Positions 36,901 to 48,766 of a stretch of 64,000 nt of DNA are shown here, piece by piece (the stretch's first letter is position 1; the number at the start of each line of letters is the position of its first letter). Source of the stretch: Condylostoma magnum (Eukaryota > Ciliophora > Heterotrichea > Heterotrichida > Condylostomatidae); NCBI GenBank assembly GCA_920105805.1, contig CAKKTI010000011.1, positions 59,110 through 123,109 on the forward strand, in the 5' to 3' direction. A program made the translations under genes and the position numbers. The notes below the pieces were generated by a model, which was not told the origin of the DNA, made no database searches, and saw only the letters and a program-made list of their open reading frames with translations.

Positions 36901-39900
36901 AGCACTGAATATCTCATAGAAGCTGTACAAAAATCAAGGAATAACGTACTGAAATCTGAAATTTAACTACTAGTATTCGAAGGAGTTGCTGAGTATAAAA
37001 GTAGAGGAAGTTTTGCAAGAGTAGCCACTTTATTGGCCTCAGTTGCAGTTAAAGTTAGCTCAACTCCTGAGGAGTTGTAGGCAAGATTGAATAAACTATA
37101 GAAAATCTATATGTACTTTATACTAATCGGAGAAAGTTGTAAGAGGCAAATCTCTAGCGGGGCTGCAAAAACTCTATAACAATGCTTATATTTCATTATT
37201 AGTTTTCTAGGAAAGTACTATTTTACTTGTATTGATGAAACAAGGAAATAGATTTTACGATAATGTCTGTTTAATTTGATGAAATCCACCTTTGCTGTAT
37301 AAGTTTTCAATTTAAATAATTAGCAGCCTAGGGAGAGAAATCCCATAAACCTAATAAAATCTGGACTAGGACATCATTATAACGTTACTCTAGATCTTAC
37401 AACTTTATTACTAGAAGGTGTTAAACATATAATACAAATAAACCAAATTATTAAGATTGAATAACAAAATTACTAATAAATATGACAAATAATTGATGAT
37501 GCTTAATGATAATCTGGAGTACTGAAAAACTATCAGCTGATAGAGGACAATTTTGTAAATTTCACAAAAGCTAGGTATATTTGAAACTTACGGGAAAAGT
37601 AAGTGGAGAAATAAGATAAAAGCAATTTTGCTTAGGATAAAACTAACGAGGAAGCAAGGGAAAAATTACATGTTTATATACTCAAAACGGCAGCAGATAG
37701 GAGTGACGAGGAGGACCAAAGGCGGACTAGTGTAAATGTGTATAGCTAAGAGAAATTAAGACAAAAGAAACAGTTACTAAATAGAATAATGAAACAATTA
37801 AAACAGCCAAGCGGAGCTTGGTATTAAACAGATAATTAAATCCTGCAACCAGTATAGCTCTAAGACTTCAAATAAATGCGATAGGTACTCAAGCCAAAGT
37901 CAATGGAATCATCTTATTACTTAGAATTCCATAAAACTGTCTAATTATCAGATAATCCCACTGATTTTTTATCACAAGTTGCACAATCAAATAATATTAA
38001 AGCAACTCAATGCGAGAGTGTAGAAGATGATGATGAAACAGTAGTAGAAATTGAGGAAAATTTCCCAGTGAGTTAGCAAAGAATTATAATTGATAGTCCT
38101 TTGGCTACTATTCTAGCTAAGGAAAACTGTTTAATTTAACTGGAATGTGGATGAATTACACCTTTAACTGTCAAATTTGGTTTACTTCAAATAATTGCAT
38201 CAAAAACTAGCAAAAAAATGAGATTTGTGCTAGATGATAGAAGTTAGAGTAAGTTTAGCTCACATGTTGCTTTATTCAAGTTTTAGTCATCCCCCGATAA
38301 GCCGTTAGTCAAGGAATGAAACTTAGACTAGCTTGTATAGGCAATTCCAAAAATATATATACTGAGGCACACAGCCATAGAGTTTTACTTCACTGGCGGG
38401 AAATCAGTACTATTCACCTTCATATCAATGAAAAATCGATAAGATTTGGCATATTGTCTGAGGAAAGTATGTCCTAAGTAAATTCCTAAATTGAATTACT
38501 TCAAGCATCCAAATCCAAGACGATTAATACAGGAATCAGGATTAACTGAGAAATGAATGAACTATGAGATTTCTAATTTTGAGTACATAATGCATCTTAA
38601 CACATTTGCTAGTAGAAGCTACAACGATTTGACCTAATACCCTGTATATCCCTGGGTTATACAAGAGCATGAGTCCTAGTAGTTAGATCTACAAAAGCCG
38701 GATGTATACAGAGATCTGTAGAAGAGTATAGGAAGTCTGGGACCTCCTGAAAGGGCTTAATTCTTCATAGAAAGGTTTAATTCATTTGACCCTAATGATG
38801 AATCCCCTCCCTTTCACTACGGATCTCATTATAGCAACCCTGGAATTGTGCTTCACTACTTAATACGATTATTTCCCTTTACAGAAGGAGCAAAAGAGCT
38901 GTAAGGAGGGAAATTTGACCTAGCCGATCGCTTATTTTTATCCATTCCAGACAGTTTTATGTCTGTAGTAACAGATATATCAGATGTACGAGAAATCATA
39001 CCTGAATTTTACTTCTTACCTGAGATTTTCATTAACAAAGATAAAAATGAATTGGGAACAACTTAACTAGGATAAAAGGTGAATGATGTTATTCTGCCAA
39101 ATTGAGCCGAGAGTCCTTATGACTATGTAAGAATAATGTACACTGCATTAGAAAGTGATCATGTAAGTTAAAACATTCATAAATGGATTGATTTAATTTT
39201 CGGATACAAGCAAACAGGTTAGGAAGCAGCTAAGTCATTGAACAAATTTTATTACATGACATACGAAGGAAGTGTAGACTTAGATAAAATCACAGATATA
39301 GACCTGCGAACAGCTACAGAGGCCTAAATAGTTCATTTTGGCAAAACACCAAGTCAACTATTCACAAAACCGCATCCTTAAAGATATAAAAGAGAAAAGG
39401 CAATACCAGGGCCGCTGATTGTGTACCCTGAGGCAAGCTTGAAAATATACCTTCCATAATCCCGCAACAGAGAACCTAGAAAAGTAAACCCTGTAAACTA
39501 CCTAGATCTACCCCCAAATGCAATCTTATATGCGAAATTGTCAAAAGACGATAGAATTTACACTGTAAAAAATAACGGAAAAGCAACAATATACCGCTGG
39601 TGGCCTGCCCCAATGGGAAACTCACGTGCTCCATTTACATGTGCCCTAGAAAGAGAGAAAAGGTTTGGTAAGGATCATTTCTCAGGAGCTGTTGAGTCCC
39701 TAGACCGCTCAGTAAGAAGCTACCAGGCGCCCATTGCAGTCTTATAAAACGGAAAATTCTTCGTATAAGGTGGATTTTGGGATGGAAGAATCTCAATACA
39801 AAAGGCCAATGAAAGAGAATAGCCTATACATATTTTAAGTCATAGTTCTACCGTTACTGCTATTGATGTTGACGAGGAGGAAAGAATAGCACTTACAGGG

Positions 39901-40545
39901 TCTAAGGATGGAGAGATTATACTATGAAAAATCGATGGGGAGGCTTGGTATGTATAATCTAATTTTGTAAATCATTCAGATGCAGTCACTTCTGTAAAAA
40001 TCTCATCAAGTCTTTAAATTTTTGTCAGTGTGGGACTAGATGGTGCTTGCTTTATTTATCAACTTAGCAAATTAACTTTACTTAGAAAGTTATAACTGCA
40101 GGATAACTCACTTTTAACTTCTATGGCTATTTCTACTGCAGTTCCTGCGAAAATTATCTTATTCACCCCTGATTAGAGCATGATTTATAGTTTCTCAGTG
40201 AACGGTGTTCAATTGAAGTCAGCTGTTGAGAGATCAATGAATATGATATGCCCAGTTGTAGTGACTGATCCAAGTCAAGTGGATTTTATTGTAAGTTTTA
40301 GACAGATTTATGGAACTGAGGCCGGAGATGTAGTTATTAGAAACTGCGGGACATTAGATGTTGTAAGAAGATTTGTATTGAGAGACTCTGCACCTATTAC
40401 TTCTTTAGTTATTACAAATGATCTAAGATTTCTAGTTGTTGGAGGGGCTGATGGAGAGCTGACTGTACTTACTGACCCTGAAGCGGCGTTAACTGTGCTA
40501 GAGAGGCAATGGCAATTAAGGACAATGTTATTAAGCGTATCTTAG
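33937..40545 (+). CDS. BEACH-WD40 protein (neurobeachin/LYST/WDFY family), 2,202 residues
   Basis: A single 6.6-kb frame from ATG 33937 to tandem TAG TAA at 40543. A LamG-like concanavalin sandwich lies near residues 140-300 (FAFCIWLRIEEN, WTFIALQHER). Long helical armadillo-type stretches follow. The PH-BEACH region lies around residues 1,400-1,830 with [63 protein letters not shown] and [17 protein letters not shown]40 repeats occupy the last 350 residues ([41 protein letters not shown]). BEACH proteins act in vesicle traffic, lysosome size and autophagy; the exact subfamily is uncertain. Trp codons written TGA match conserved Trp in the BEACH and WD40 parts. Confidence 0.95.
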
Positions 40546-40798
40546 TAAAAATATAAGTAATTTTAGGGCTTCTTTGTTTGAAAAATACACAGGGGGAAAT
40601 TTATATAAAATCACGTTTATCAGCATCTTTTCGAAATTCATACGGAAAAATACAAAATTTCAGCCTCGAGCGCCTAAAATTCAGCAAACTTTAAATACAA
40701 TAACCATTTTAATGCACGAGAGGTCAAATATACGAGTGAAACAGCAAAATCATAAGAAGAAAGCATCTTACTATGAAGAAAACTAAAAATATAAAGCA

Positions 40799-41227
40799 AT
40801 GTCTAAAAACTTGTTCGAGCTAGGAACAACATCCCACTTCTGTGCAATTGACATAAACTCCATGTCAAAAACTCGCAGAGCCTTTCACGAAGCTGCTAGC
40901 AAAAGATCCTAATCGGCCACTGATTCCAGCTCCTCAACGCTTTCAGAACTGGATACACCAGCTTCTCATCCCTAAATGCCAGAATTCAGAGAGGAAAAGT
41001 TTTGCTAGTGCAACTAGGCTTATGAAGAAGGATCATTGATGTTTAAGTGTGAGGGATTCTGTGAAGATTGGTATCATCCTAAGTGTATTTCGATGAGTTT
41101 CGCAGAGATGGAAAGATAGAAAAATTCGAAATAGAGATGGTATTGTCCGATTTGCAAGGCAAAAGCTCATGAAGTCATGGTGTTTTGTTCCAGCGTTATG
41201 AGAGATAAGAACAGAAAGGGAAAGTAA
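40799..41227 (+). CDS. PHD-finger protein, 142 residues
   Basis: The start MSKNLFELGTTSHF is at 40799. A Ser/Thr-rich linker precedes one PHD finger at about residues 66-124, with the Cys4-His-Cys3 pattern: FCQCNQAY, FKCEGFCEDWYHPKCISM and WYCPICK. The first zinc pair is C-x-C and aromatic Trp is present. PHD fingers read histone H3 tails, usually K4 methylation, in the nucleus. TAG encodes Gln between zinc ligands. A short basic tail (DKNRKGK) ends at TAA 41225. Confidence 0.85.
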
Positions 41228-41362
41228 AGTAATTAATTGTAATACAAATTTATGCGAGGTTTTGTGTTGTGTGCATAAGTTTACTTCATTCAGTTATTTT
41301 TTCCTATAAACTTAATTTTGACTAGGTTAGAAGCTGTTTTAAGGTAGTTGTATGAGATAAAA

Positions 41363-41902
41363 ATGGGATAATGTCATAAAAAATTACAATAAAGGTAAGA
41401 TACAGCCCGACACCCATTTGAAACATATAATTTCTCTTTAATTATAGTAAGAAATTAATTTAATTAATGATTAGCAGTAGAAGAAACGAGATAACGTGGG
41501 TGGTGGATTCCAGCAGGTTTAGTGGAACCTGGGGAGTCCTTTTACAAGGCAGCGTTGAGAGAAACTAAAGAAGAAGCGGGAATTAATGTTACCCTCAAAG
41601 GAGTTCTGAGAGTTGAGCACTCAGTATAAGGAACTAATGCTAGAATGAGGGTTGTATTTTATGCTGAGGCTGTAGGTGATGAAAGATAACTAAAGAACTT
41701 TCAAGACGAGCATAGTGTCCAAGCTTAGTGGATGACCATAGACTAAGTAAGGCTATTAGATTAGAGATCACCTGGATTAAGAGGGTTTGAGCTAATTGAA
41801 TGAGGAGAGTATTTAACTCAAGGTAACTGCGTATATCCTTTATCTGTTTTAGCGGGGGAAGGAGAAAATTTAAAAGTAGAACAGCCTTTTAGTATTGTTT
41901 AA
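41363..41902 (+). CDS. Nudix hydrolase, 179 residues
   Basis: The start MGQCHKKLQQRQ at 41363 leads into a Nudix domain. A beta strand (ETYNFSLIIVRN) and RGWWIPAGLVEPGES precede the Nudix box, where the core G-(5)-E-(7)-REtxEEAG is seen as GESFYKAALRETKEEAG. The metal-binding Glu residues are intact. C-terminal strands follow (ARMRVVFYAEAVGD; EHSVQAQWMTIDQV). Nudix enzymes hydrolyse nucleoside diphosphates linked to another moiety; the substrate is not evident. It ends at tandem TAA TAA (41900-41905), only 4 nt before the next start. Confidence 0.85.
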
Positions 41903-41906
41903 TAAA

Positions 41907-43412
41907 ATGGGATGTTGTCAAAGTATTCCGAAATAAAATTAAGAGATAAACTCTAATAATGAGTTTAGTTATCAACTTCCTCATGCACATTCTTAATAAA
42001 TCAGATAAGAAATAGAAAATAGCTTGAGATCACTTGAATTTTAGAAGATTGATAGCTAATAACTGTACATGTAATGCAATAGAGTCGATAATCTATAAAA
42101 TACAATAGCTTAATTTAATAGTAAATATGAAAGAGAAACAGTTTTAGAAAGTGGAGCATTTGGGACTGTAATTCTAGTAAATGAAAGGCGTACGAACTTA
42201 AAATTCGTGGCTAAGACTATAAATATCAGAAATTTATAGGAGCAAGATTAACAGAGATTTTTTCAAGAATCTGAAATATTATAGGAATTTAATCATCCTA
42301 ATGTAATAAGAATAAGAGGCTAGTTTTTTTAGGATTATGAACTAATATAAATTTTTGACTTCTGTTAAGGAGGAACTCTTAAACAATTAATGTGTTCAGA
42401 AAATCCGCCAGATACTCACGACTCACTTGAAATATTCTTTAGTATTATCAGAGGTCTTCATCATATACACAAAAAGAAAATTGCTCACAGGGATATAAAA
42501 CCGGAAAATTTAATGTTTATGTCTGAAGCAGGGTAACTTCCTATAAAATTGATTGATTTTGGATCATTCGGAGAAATAAGTGATACCAAATTTCAATAAT
42601 TAGTTGGAACTCCTTCATACATTTCCCCAGAAGCACTTTAAGGGTATTATGATGAAAAATGTGATATTTGAAGTGCAGGAGTTGTTTTATACGAAATGTT
42701 AAGTAATTTATACATAGCTAGGCAAAATCCTTTTGAAAGTATCAATATCAGAAACATTTTTAGGCTTATATTGAAATGAGAATTAGACTAACAAAAACTA
42801 TTTAATCTTGGTTTTGATTAATAACTCATTCATTTATTAAGCTTAGTTTTGAGCAATAATCCTTTATAAAGACCCAGTGCAAAGTGGCTATGAAATAACA
42901 AAAATTAGTTTATGGCTGAAAGAAATAATTTTCCTGCGTAATCAATGTACATAGAAGAATGGTAAAGAATAAAAAATTTGCCCCATATATACAAGGTTTT
43001 ATATAATTATTTAGTAGAAAATATAATTCCGAATTAATGTATTGAAAATTTAATACGAAGATTCATGCTGCTGGATAGTAATAATGATGGGTTTATAACT
43101 AAAGAGGATTTAGTTAGATATAATGGACTATGAGACACAAATTTTTTAGAAATATCTGATAATAACTTGTTCTAAAACGGTAAGGTAAGCTATTGTTAGT
43201 ATATTATATATTCCATCGATTGAAGAAATATACTAACTCCAGATATTGCGAAAATAGCTTACTAAAGGTTAATTTAAGAAGGTGAAATTAAAAATATAAT
43301 GAAAAAGCTAATTTCAGAAAGTAACTGCTAGGAAATTGAAGCTTTATTGGAACAAATTGTATAATTAGATGCGTAGAACTTTATACAGTTCTTAATAAAT
43401 TAGGTTAAATAG
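41907..43412 (+). CDS. EF-hand protein kinase with N-myristoylation signal (CDPK-like), 501 residues
   Basis: MGCCQSIPK is a strong lipidation signal and fixes the start. The kinase domain spans about residues 75-340: ESGAFGTVILV, FVAKTINIR, AHRDIKPENL near residue 195, LIDFGSFGE, GTPSYISPEAL, then CDIWSAGVVLYEML, where Trp is TGA. An EF-hand follows (DSNNDGFITKED near residue 390), with weaker loops after it. Catalytic Lys, HRD and DFG are all present, so it should be active and calcium-regulated. It ends at tandem TAG TGA (43410-43415). It differs from the CDPK at 6784-8265 and is not a recent duplicate. Confidence 0.9.
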
Positions 43413-43544
43413 TGAAATTTTGTGTTTTATAATTTTTAGTTAAATTTAATATAAGGGTTTTATAGGTAGTTGTAAATTATAGTGGGTATTTATGTACAAT
43501 TGATATTTGTTTATACCATTCTTCCCTTCATTCTATATATTAAA

Positions 43545-44039
43545 ATGGAATGATTTAACTTAAGACTATCAAAGAAATTAGTCTCTAAAAATTCACTAGG
43601 TATGATTAATGTTGTAAAAATAAGAGATTAATACAGGTAGTTACTGAAAGAAACATAGCATAAGTTTAAAATACAGGATAGAAGTGTGAATTGTAAGTAT
43701 CAACAAATGCAGGTAATAAAACGATAAAACAATCATCCTTATGTATTTGCTCCAAAGTAATTAAATTAAAGGATATATTTTCCCAAACCATTTCTTAGAA
43801 AAAAATGCAATAGTAAAAGAGTATCTCCTATGCGTAAGCTTTAAGGATAACAAGATGAAACAAATTTCCCTTAAATTTCACCTGTAAAAGTCTAAAAATT
43901 TAGGTCGTAGTCACCAGATCCAATGAGCTAACCACCAAATGTAGTAACAGGCCCTACTGTTCGACGAAGTATGTCAACAGGGTAAATTAGAAGACTTGAT
44001 CTTTACCTGCCTAAAATAAGTAAAAAGACTGGTAAATAA
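43545..44039 (+). CDS. Unknown basic protein, 164 residues
   Basis: From ATG 43545 (MEWFNLRLSKKLVSK) to TAA 44037. The product is Lys/Arg/Gln-rich with Ser-Pro sites (RVSPMRKL, SQSPDPMSQPP) and no membrane segment. It is likely disordered, with many possible proline-directed phosphorylation sites. No family recognised. Neighbours are 132 nt upstream and 71 nt downstream on the same strand. Confidence 0.55.
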
Positions 44040-44110
44040 TCTATGTAATACTATCTTATCAAATAGTTCTTTTATTCATACATTTTACTTTGATTGCATA
44101 TTATGCTTTA

Positions 44111-44857
44111 ATGTCTTATAAATACGTCATTTTATTTGTTACACAGTTTAGCATAGAAGTAGAAAATATTATTAACAAATTTGAGGTAAAACCAAATTCC
44201 TAAAGACTAAGTGATAATGCATGGAAACAAAGCGTATATTAATTTAGCTGTATTAAGCTTTAAGCAAATAAGAGTGATAAATAGGAATTGTATCAAGCTT
44301 GTTTATCCAATTTATGATAATATAATGTATGAAGTTTAAAAGTAAGCATTATGCAAAGTTGGCCAGACCTGCTTGATAAATTTAACAGAGATTTTGAAGT
44401 AAGCACAAAATGCTGCGATTTTAGAGTAGATTCCTATTAATATTGTTTAGCTCTATAACATTTTAGATTCAAAATAATTAATCCATTTATAAAAGAACCA
44501 TATAACTGCCTTACGTTTTCCAGAGGCAATATAAATCACATTTTGTTATAATATACAGGTTGTTCTAATACTTATTGAGCTATTTGGTGCTTTAACTTTA
44601 TGATTAGTTGACAAAAATTAATCATATGCATAAAGATGTATGATATTTAGCTAAACTTAACAAAAGCATCCTCAGCTATATATATTGATATAAATAACAA
44701 GTAAATTTTTATAAAGATACGACAATTATTCAACTGAGTATTTAAAAATGTAAAATTTGGCAAAAACTTACCTTTTGTAGCCTTTAGTAGAATACTATTA
44801 ATCTAAAATTGACCCATGTTAGGCATAAATCAGCTGCATTCTTCTTATTTTGCATAA
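44111..44857 (+). CDS. Unknown protein, 248 residues
   Basis: From ATG 44111 (MSYKYVILFVTQFS) to TAA 44855. The first 100 residues are helical (LSDNAWKQSV; SIMQSWPDLLDKFNRDF). The rest has alternating beta-type strands with Trp and Cys (CLTFSRGNINHILLQY; AIWCFNFMISWQKLI; IFIKIRQLFNWVF), faintly like an F-box plus SPRY order, but the match is too weak to name. Five Trp codons are TGA. The coding nature is supported by a steady single frame. Confidence 0.5.
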
Positions 44858-44911
44858 AAACTTTAACACTTTCCAACAATATTTTAGAGCTTTAATTCAC
44901 CTTATAATAAA

Positions 44912-47900
44912 ATGGGACATCGTTTAATCCTTTATTTTCTTTAACTTTCTAGCGTTTAAAGCAATACATTTATAGAGAATGAATTTGATAGTCATTGCAC
45001 TCAGAATCTAGATAACATGTAAGATGGAGCAGGAATACTAGGAAGTACAACAGAGGTTGAACAAATTGATCCATAATGCTCTTCATAGGGGATTTGTTTT
45101 AATGAGTCTGATATTCTAGAAATGTGGACTACAAAAAGCAATCCAAATGAAAATGAAAAATGATTATTCGCAATGTGAATCTTTATAGTAAGCCCAGGAA
45201 TTTTTTTTGAGATGAAAGATGGCCCCAATGGAGTTGTATTAGAAATTAATATCGGGAATTAATTGGAAATACAATATTCTATACTTCTTGATTATTCTGC
45301 AAGTGTTTTTTGAAGCTAAGGTAGATCATAGTATAATACAATGGTTTTTAATAAGTGAATTGAATTCTAATTTTGTATATCATTTGATAATAACGAATTA
45401 TAGATAATCATCTGAACATTCAATGATAGTAATTAAATATTAAGCTAAATAACAGGTACTAGATGGAAAGTAAGCGAACAAAATCAAATCATAAACTTAG
45501 GCCAAGGATTTAAAGGTTGTATTTAATATTTCATCTGAAGTGATCATTCAATAGGTATCACTTTGAGTCGTTATTGCTAATGTGATTCAACCGATTGCGA
45601 ATCATGCGAAACTGCTATAGATGTTACTTAGTGTAGTAAGTATGCGAGGGATTCAAGCAATAATTGCCTTGATGCTCCTGCAATCTGCCCTGATTACTGT
45701 TAATCTTGTTCTAGTGAATTATCTTGCTCTTTATGTATAAAAGGTTGGTATCTTGACTTGGATAATTAATGTGTTTAAGTTTGTTAAGATGGTACTTATG
45801 AAGATGATTCAATAACTTCTCCTTAGTGCTCAGATTGCGATTAAACCTGCTAAACTTGCACAGGCAGTGGAACAAATCACTGCGAATCATGCGATGATCC
45901 AAATGCAGAAATTTAAGATAATTCTCCAGGAACATGTCAATGCAAATCTCCTTTTATAAATGTAAGTCAAGTTGGCTTACAATGTTCCTGTCCCGAGAAT
46001 AGTACAGAAATTGATTCAACCTGTGTATGTAATCCTGGATATGAGAATATGAGTGTCGATTTAAGCAAATTAGACTGTTGAATAACATGCTAATCAAATG
46101 AGTGAAAAAGCTCGTCTGATGACTAGTGCCACACATGTGAACCTCCCTGTAGTCAATGTCTAGACCTTAGACCTGCTTAGGAATGCTAAACATGTGCCAG
46201 TAATGAAATGGAAATAGATTCATAAGGCTAATGCTTGTGCAAACCTCCTAAAGTAATGAGTAGTGACAATTAAAGCTGTGAATGTCCAACAAATAGCTAA
46301 ATACATGATCAAGGCTGTATTTGTAGCTCAGGATTCTATAACTAAGGATCTAATTAACAAATGTCATGTTTACCTTGCCTTTCTCCTTGCTCGGAATGCG
46401 TGGGTAGTTAATCATATTGTATTGAATGTATAGTAAATAAAGTTCTTTACAAAAATCAATGTATGGATGAATGCCCATAAGGCACGTATTAGGAATAAGG
46501 TATATGTAATTATTGTAATTAAATTTGTTAAGCATGTATTGATTCAGAGTTTAATTGCACTGCATGTTTTGATGGTTATAGTATATATACAGGAATATGC
46601 GTCAAAACTTGTACATAAGGTGAATATGGGCAGGATTCACAGTGTTTTAGTTGTAATGCAGGGTGTTTAACTTGTTTAGATGGGAATAGTTGTGAATCTT
46701 GCAAGGATGGATACTATATGGATGCAACATCAAGCTGTGTATTGGACTGCTCTTCCGGATACTATAAAAATGAACTTGATAAAAGTTGTAGTAAATGTAT
46801 GTAAGAATGCTTAGAATGCTAAGGTGAATACTAATGTAGTTCCTGCATTGAAGGATTTGAATTAAGATAAAGTAATTAATGCTTTAAAATATGCTCTTAG
46901 AGTCAATTTAACATTAACTAATTTACATGCGCAGATTGTGATAATAATTGTGAAATTTGCAATAATTTAAAGGATTGTATATAATGCAAGGACGATTATT
47001 TTATATAAAGCGACGGAAGTTGTAGTAATGAATGCCCATTAGGGATGTTTAAAGACAATTCATAAGATACCGTAGTATGTGTTCAATGTATGGATAATTG
47101 CTAATATTGTCAGGATAAAAATAGTTGCTATGAGTTTGATTTAAGTCTAAAGTATCAGGAACTTGATGATGATACTTATATAATAAAAATAGCAACAGAT
47201 TTTTAGGAAAATTTGTAGTAATGAAGTAGTATTTACATATATGATGATAAAATAAGTAATTTTACAATAAATTATGATTAAGAAATTTTACTCTATGTAA
47301 CAACTACTTCTAATACTCAATAGAACTCAACTCTTTATCTCATTCTAAAAGAAGAGGAGCTGAATAGTCAAGGAATATTCTTTAAATCCTATAAATACTA
47401 AGTTAATTTAGATGACGAATATCTCGATGATACCATTATAATAATGGGTGAAGTTGCATAAGCTACACAAGCTGCAGTAGGAGCTAGTGCAGCATCTATA
47501 TTGGCATTAAATTCCTGTAGCCTTAATATAAATATGCAAAATCTTTGAAGATCGGTAGAAATAATGCAAATCATAAATTTATTTACTTATTTATCAAAGA
47601 ACATTGAAATTGATCTAAGAGAATTTTTTAAAATGTGGGAATTTGCCAATATGAAAGCAATTCCTAATGTTTTTTCATTATTTATAGAAGGCACATCGGA
47701 TTATGCTTAAAATTAGTTTAAAACATAACAAATATCAACGAATATTTTTGACAATATTGGCGGAATTTTAACCTTAATGATGCTGTTTATTATACTAACT
47801 GTCTTATCTGCCTTAGCTAAGAAAAGAGTTAAGGTTAATTTTGTATAAAAGATAGCAGATAAATTTTTATACGGATCTTTAATTAGAATGCTTTATGAAG

Positions 47901-48595
47901 TATCAATTCCAGTAGCATTTGGTGTATCAGTTTATACTATGTTTGGAGGATAGTATATTATACCTTAAGCAATAACAATATTAGTTCTATTAGGCATATA
48001 CATTACTCTGATTGTTGTATGGTATAAGCAAGTATTGCTCAAATTCCATAATTAATCGACTCTATAGGATTAGGAGCATGTTTAATAATTTGGCGAGTAC
48101 TATTAAGGATTTAGACTTAATAATATTGTATCATGCTCGTTTTACTTCATTGGCTTAACAAGAAAAATAGGCTTAGTAGCAATTGTTTGCTTTTTATCCA
48201 ATGATAAGGAGGTATAGTTGCTATTTGCCTTTAGTTTACAATTGGTGTATTTAATTTGCCTGATTATAGTAAGACCATATGTTAAAAGGTTTATTGGAAA
48301 TATCATAGCTATTTTTTCAGAATTATGCATTGATATAGTCATTTTAGCTTTAATTACCGACTTAGACATTCAAAACATTTAAATCTTTTTATTATTTAGT
48401 GTTATTGGAATTAATGTAGGAATTGTTTACGTTTAGTCAATAGGAAATGTTGTTACCTTTATAAAAGATAAAATAAAGAAAAAACAATAAACTGCTAATT
48501 AAATTAGTACATAAAATAAATCAGTAGATATAGATAATAGATCTCCCTAGTTTCCAAGATATTACTCCAAACAAAGAATTCATCCTATTAATTGA
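44912..48595 (+). CDS. Giant surface protein D: Cys-rich (furin-like) multi-pass membrane protein (1,227 residues)
   Basis: Signal peptide MGHRLILYFLQLSSVQS. A beta-sandwich of about 200 residues (FAMWIFIVSPGIFFEM; KWIEFQFCISFDNN) is followed at residues 220-740 by some 15 furin/GCC-like Cys modules (CSSELSCSLCIKGWY; CPQGTYQEQGICNYC; CESCKDGYYMDA). A linker leads to membrane helices at about 950-1,190 (GILTLMMLFIILTVLSAL; GLTRKIGLVAIVCFL; LQLVYLICLIIVRPYVKRF). The RPYVKRF-type block parallels the tails of proteins A, B and C. The cytosolic tail is Gln/Lys-rich. The first tail TGA (48593) is taken as stop; Trp and about 11 more codons to a TAA is the alternative. Confidence 0.8.
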
Positions 48596-48766
48596 AATAG
48601 TAAGTTAGTCTTTTACATTTTAAAATAATTAAATGGGCTCTTCAATTTTGTATTATTCTATATACAAATACTTATTAAATTTAGGAACTTTTAGTTATCA
48701 AAACATTAAATTTCTACTAAAAGGCTACACAATTTGGTATTTTTAAGCTTTATCCTTTATATAAAA

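Noticed and set aside
40574-40786. 70-codon standard ORF between BEACH and PHD genes
   Set aside because: Composition is not protein-like and it sits in the PHD leader; no support.
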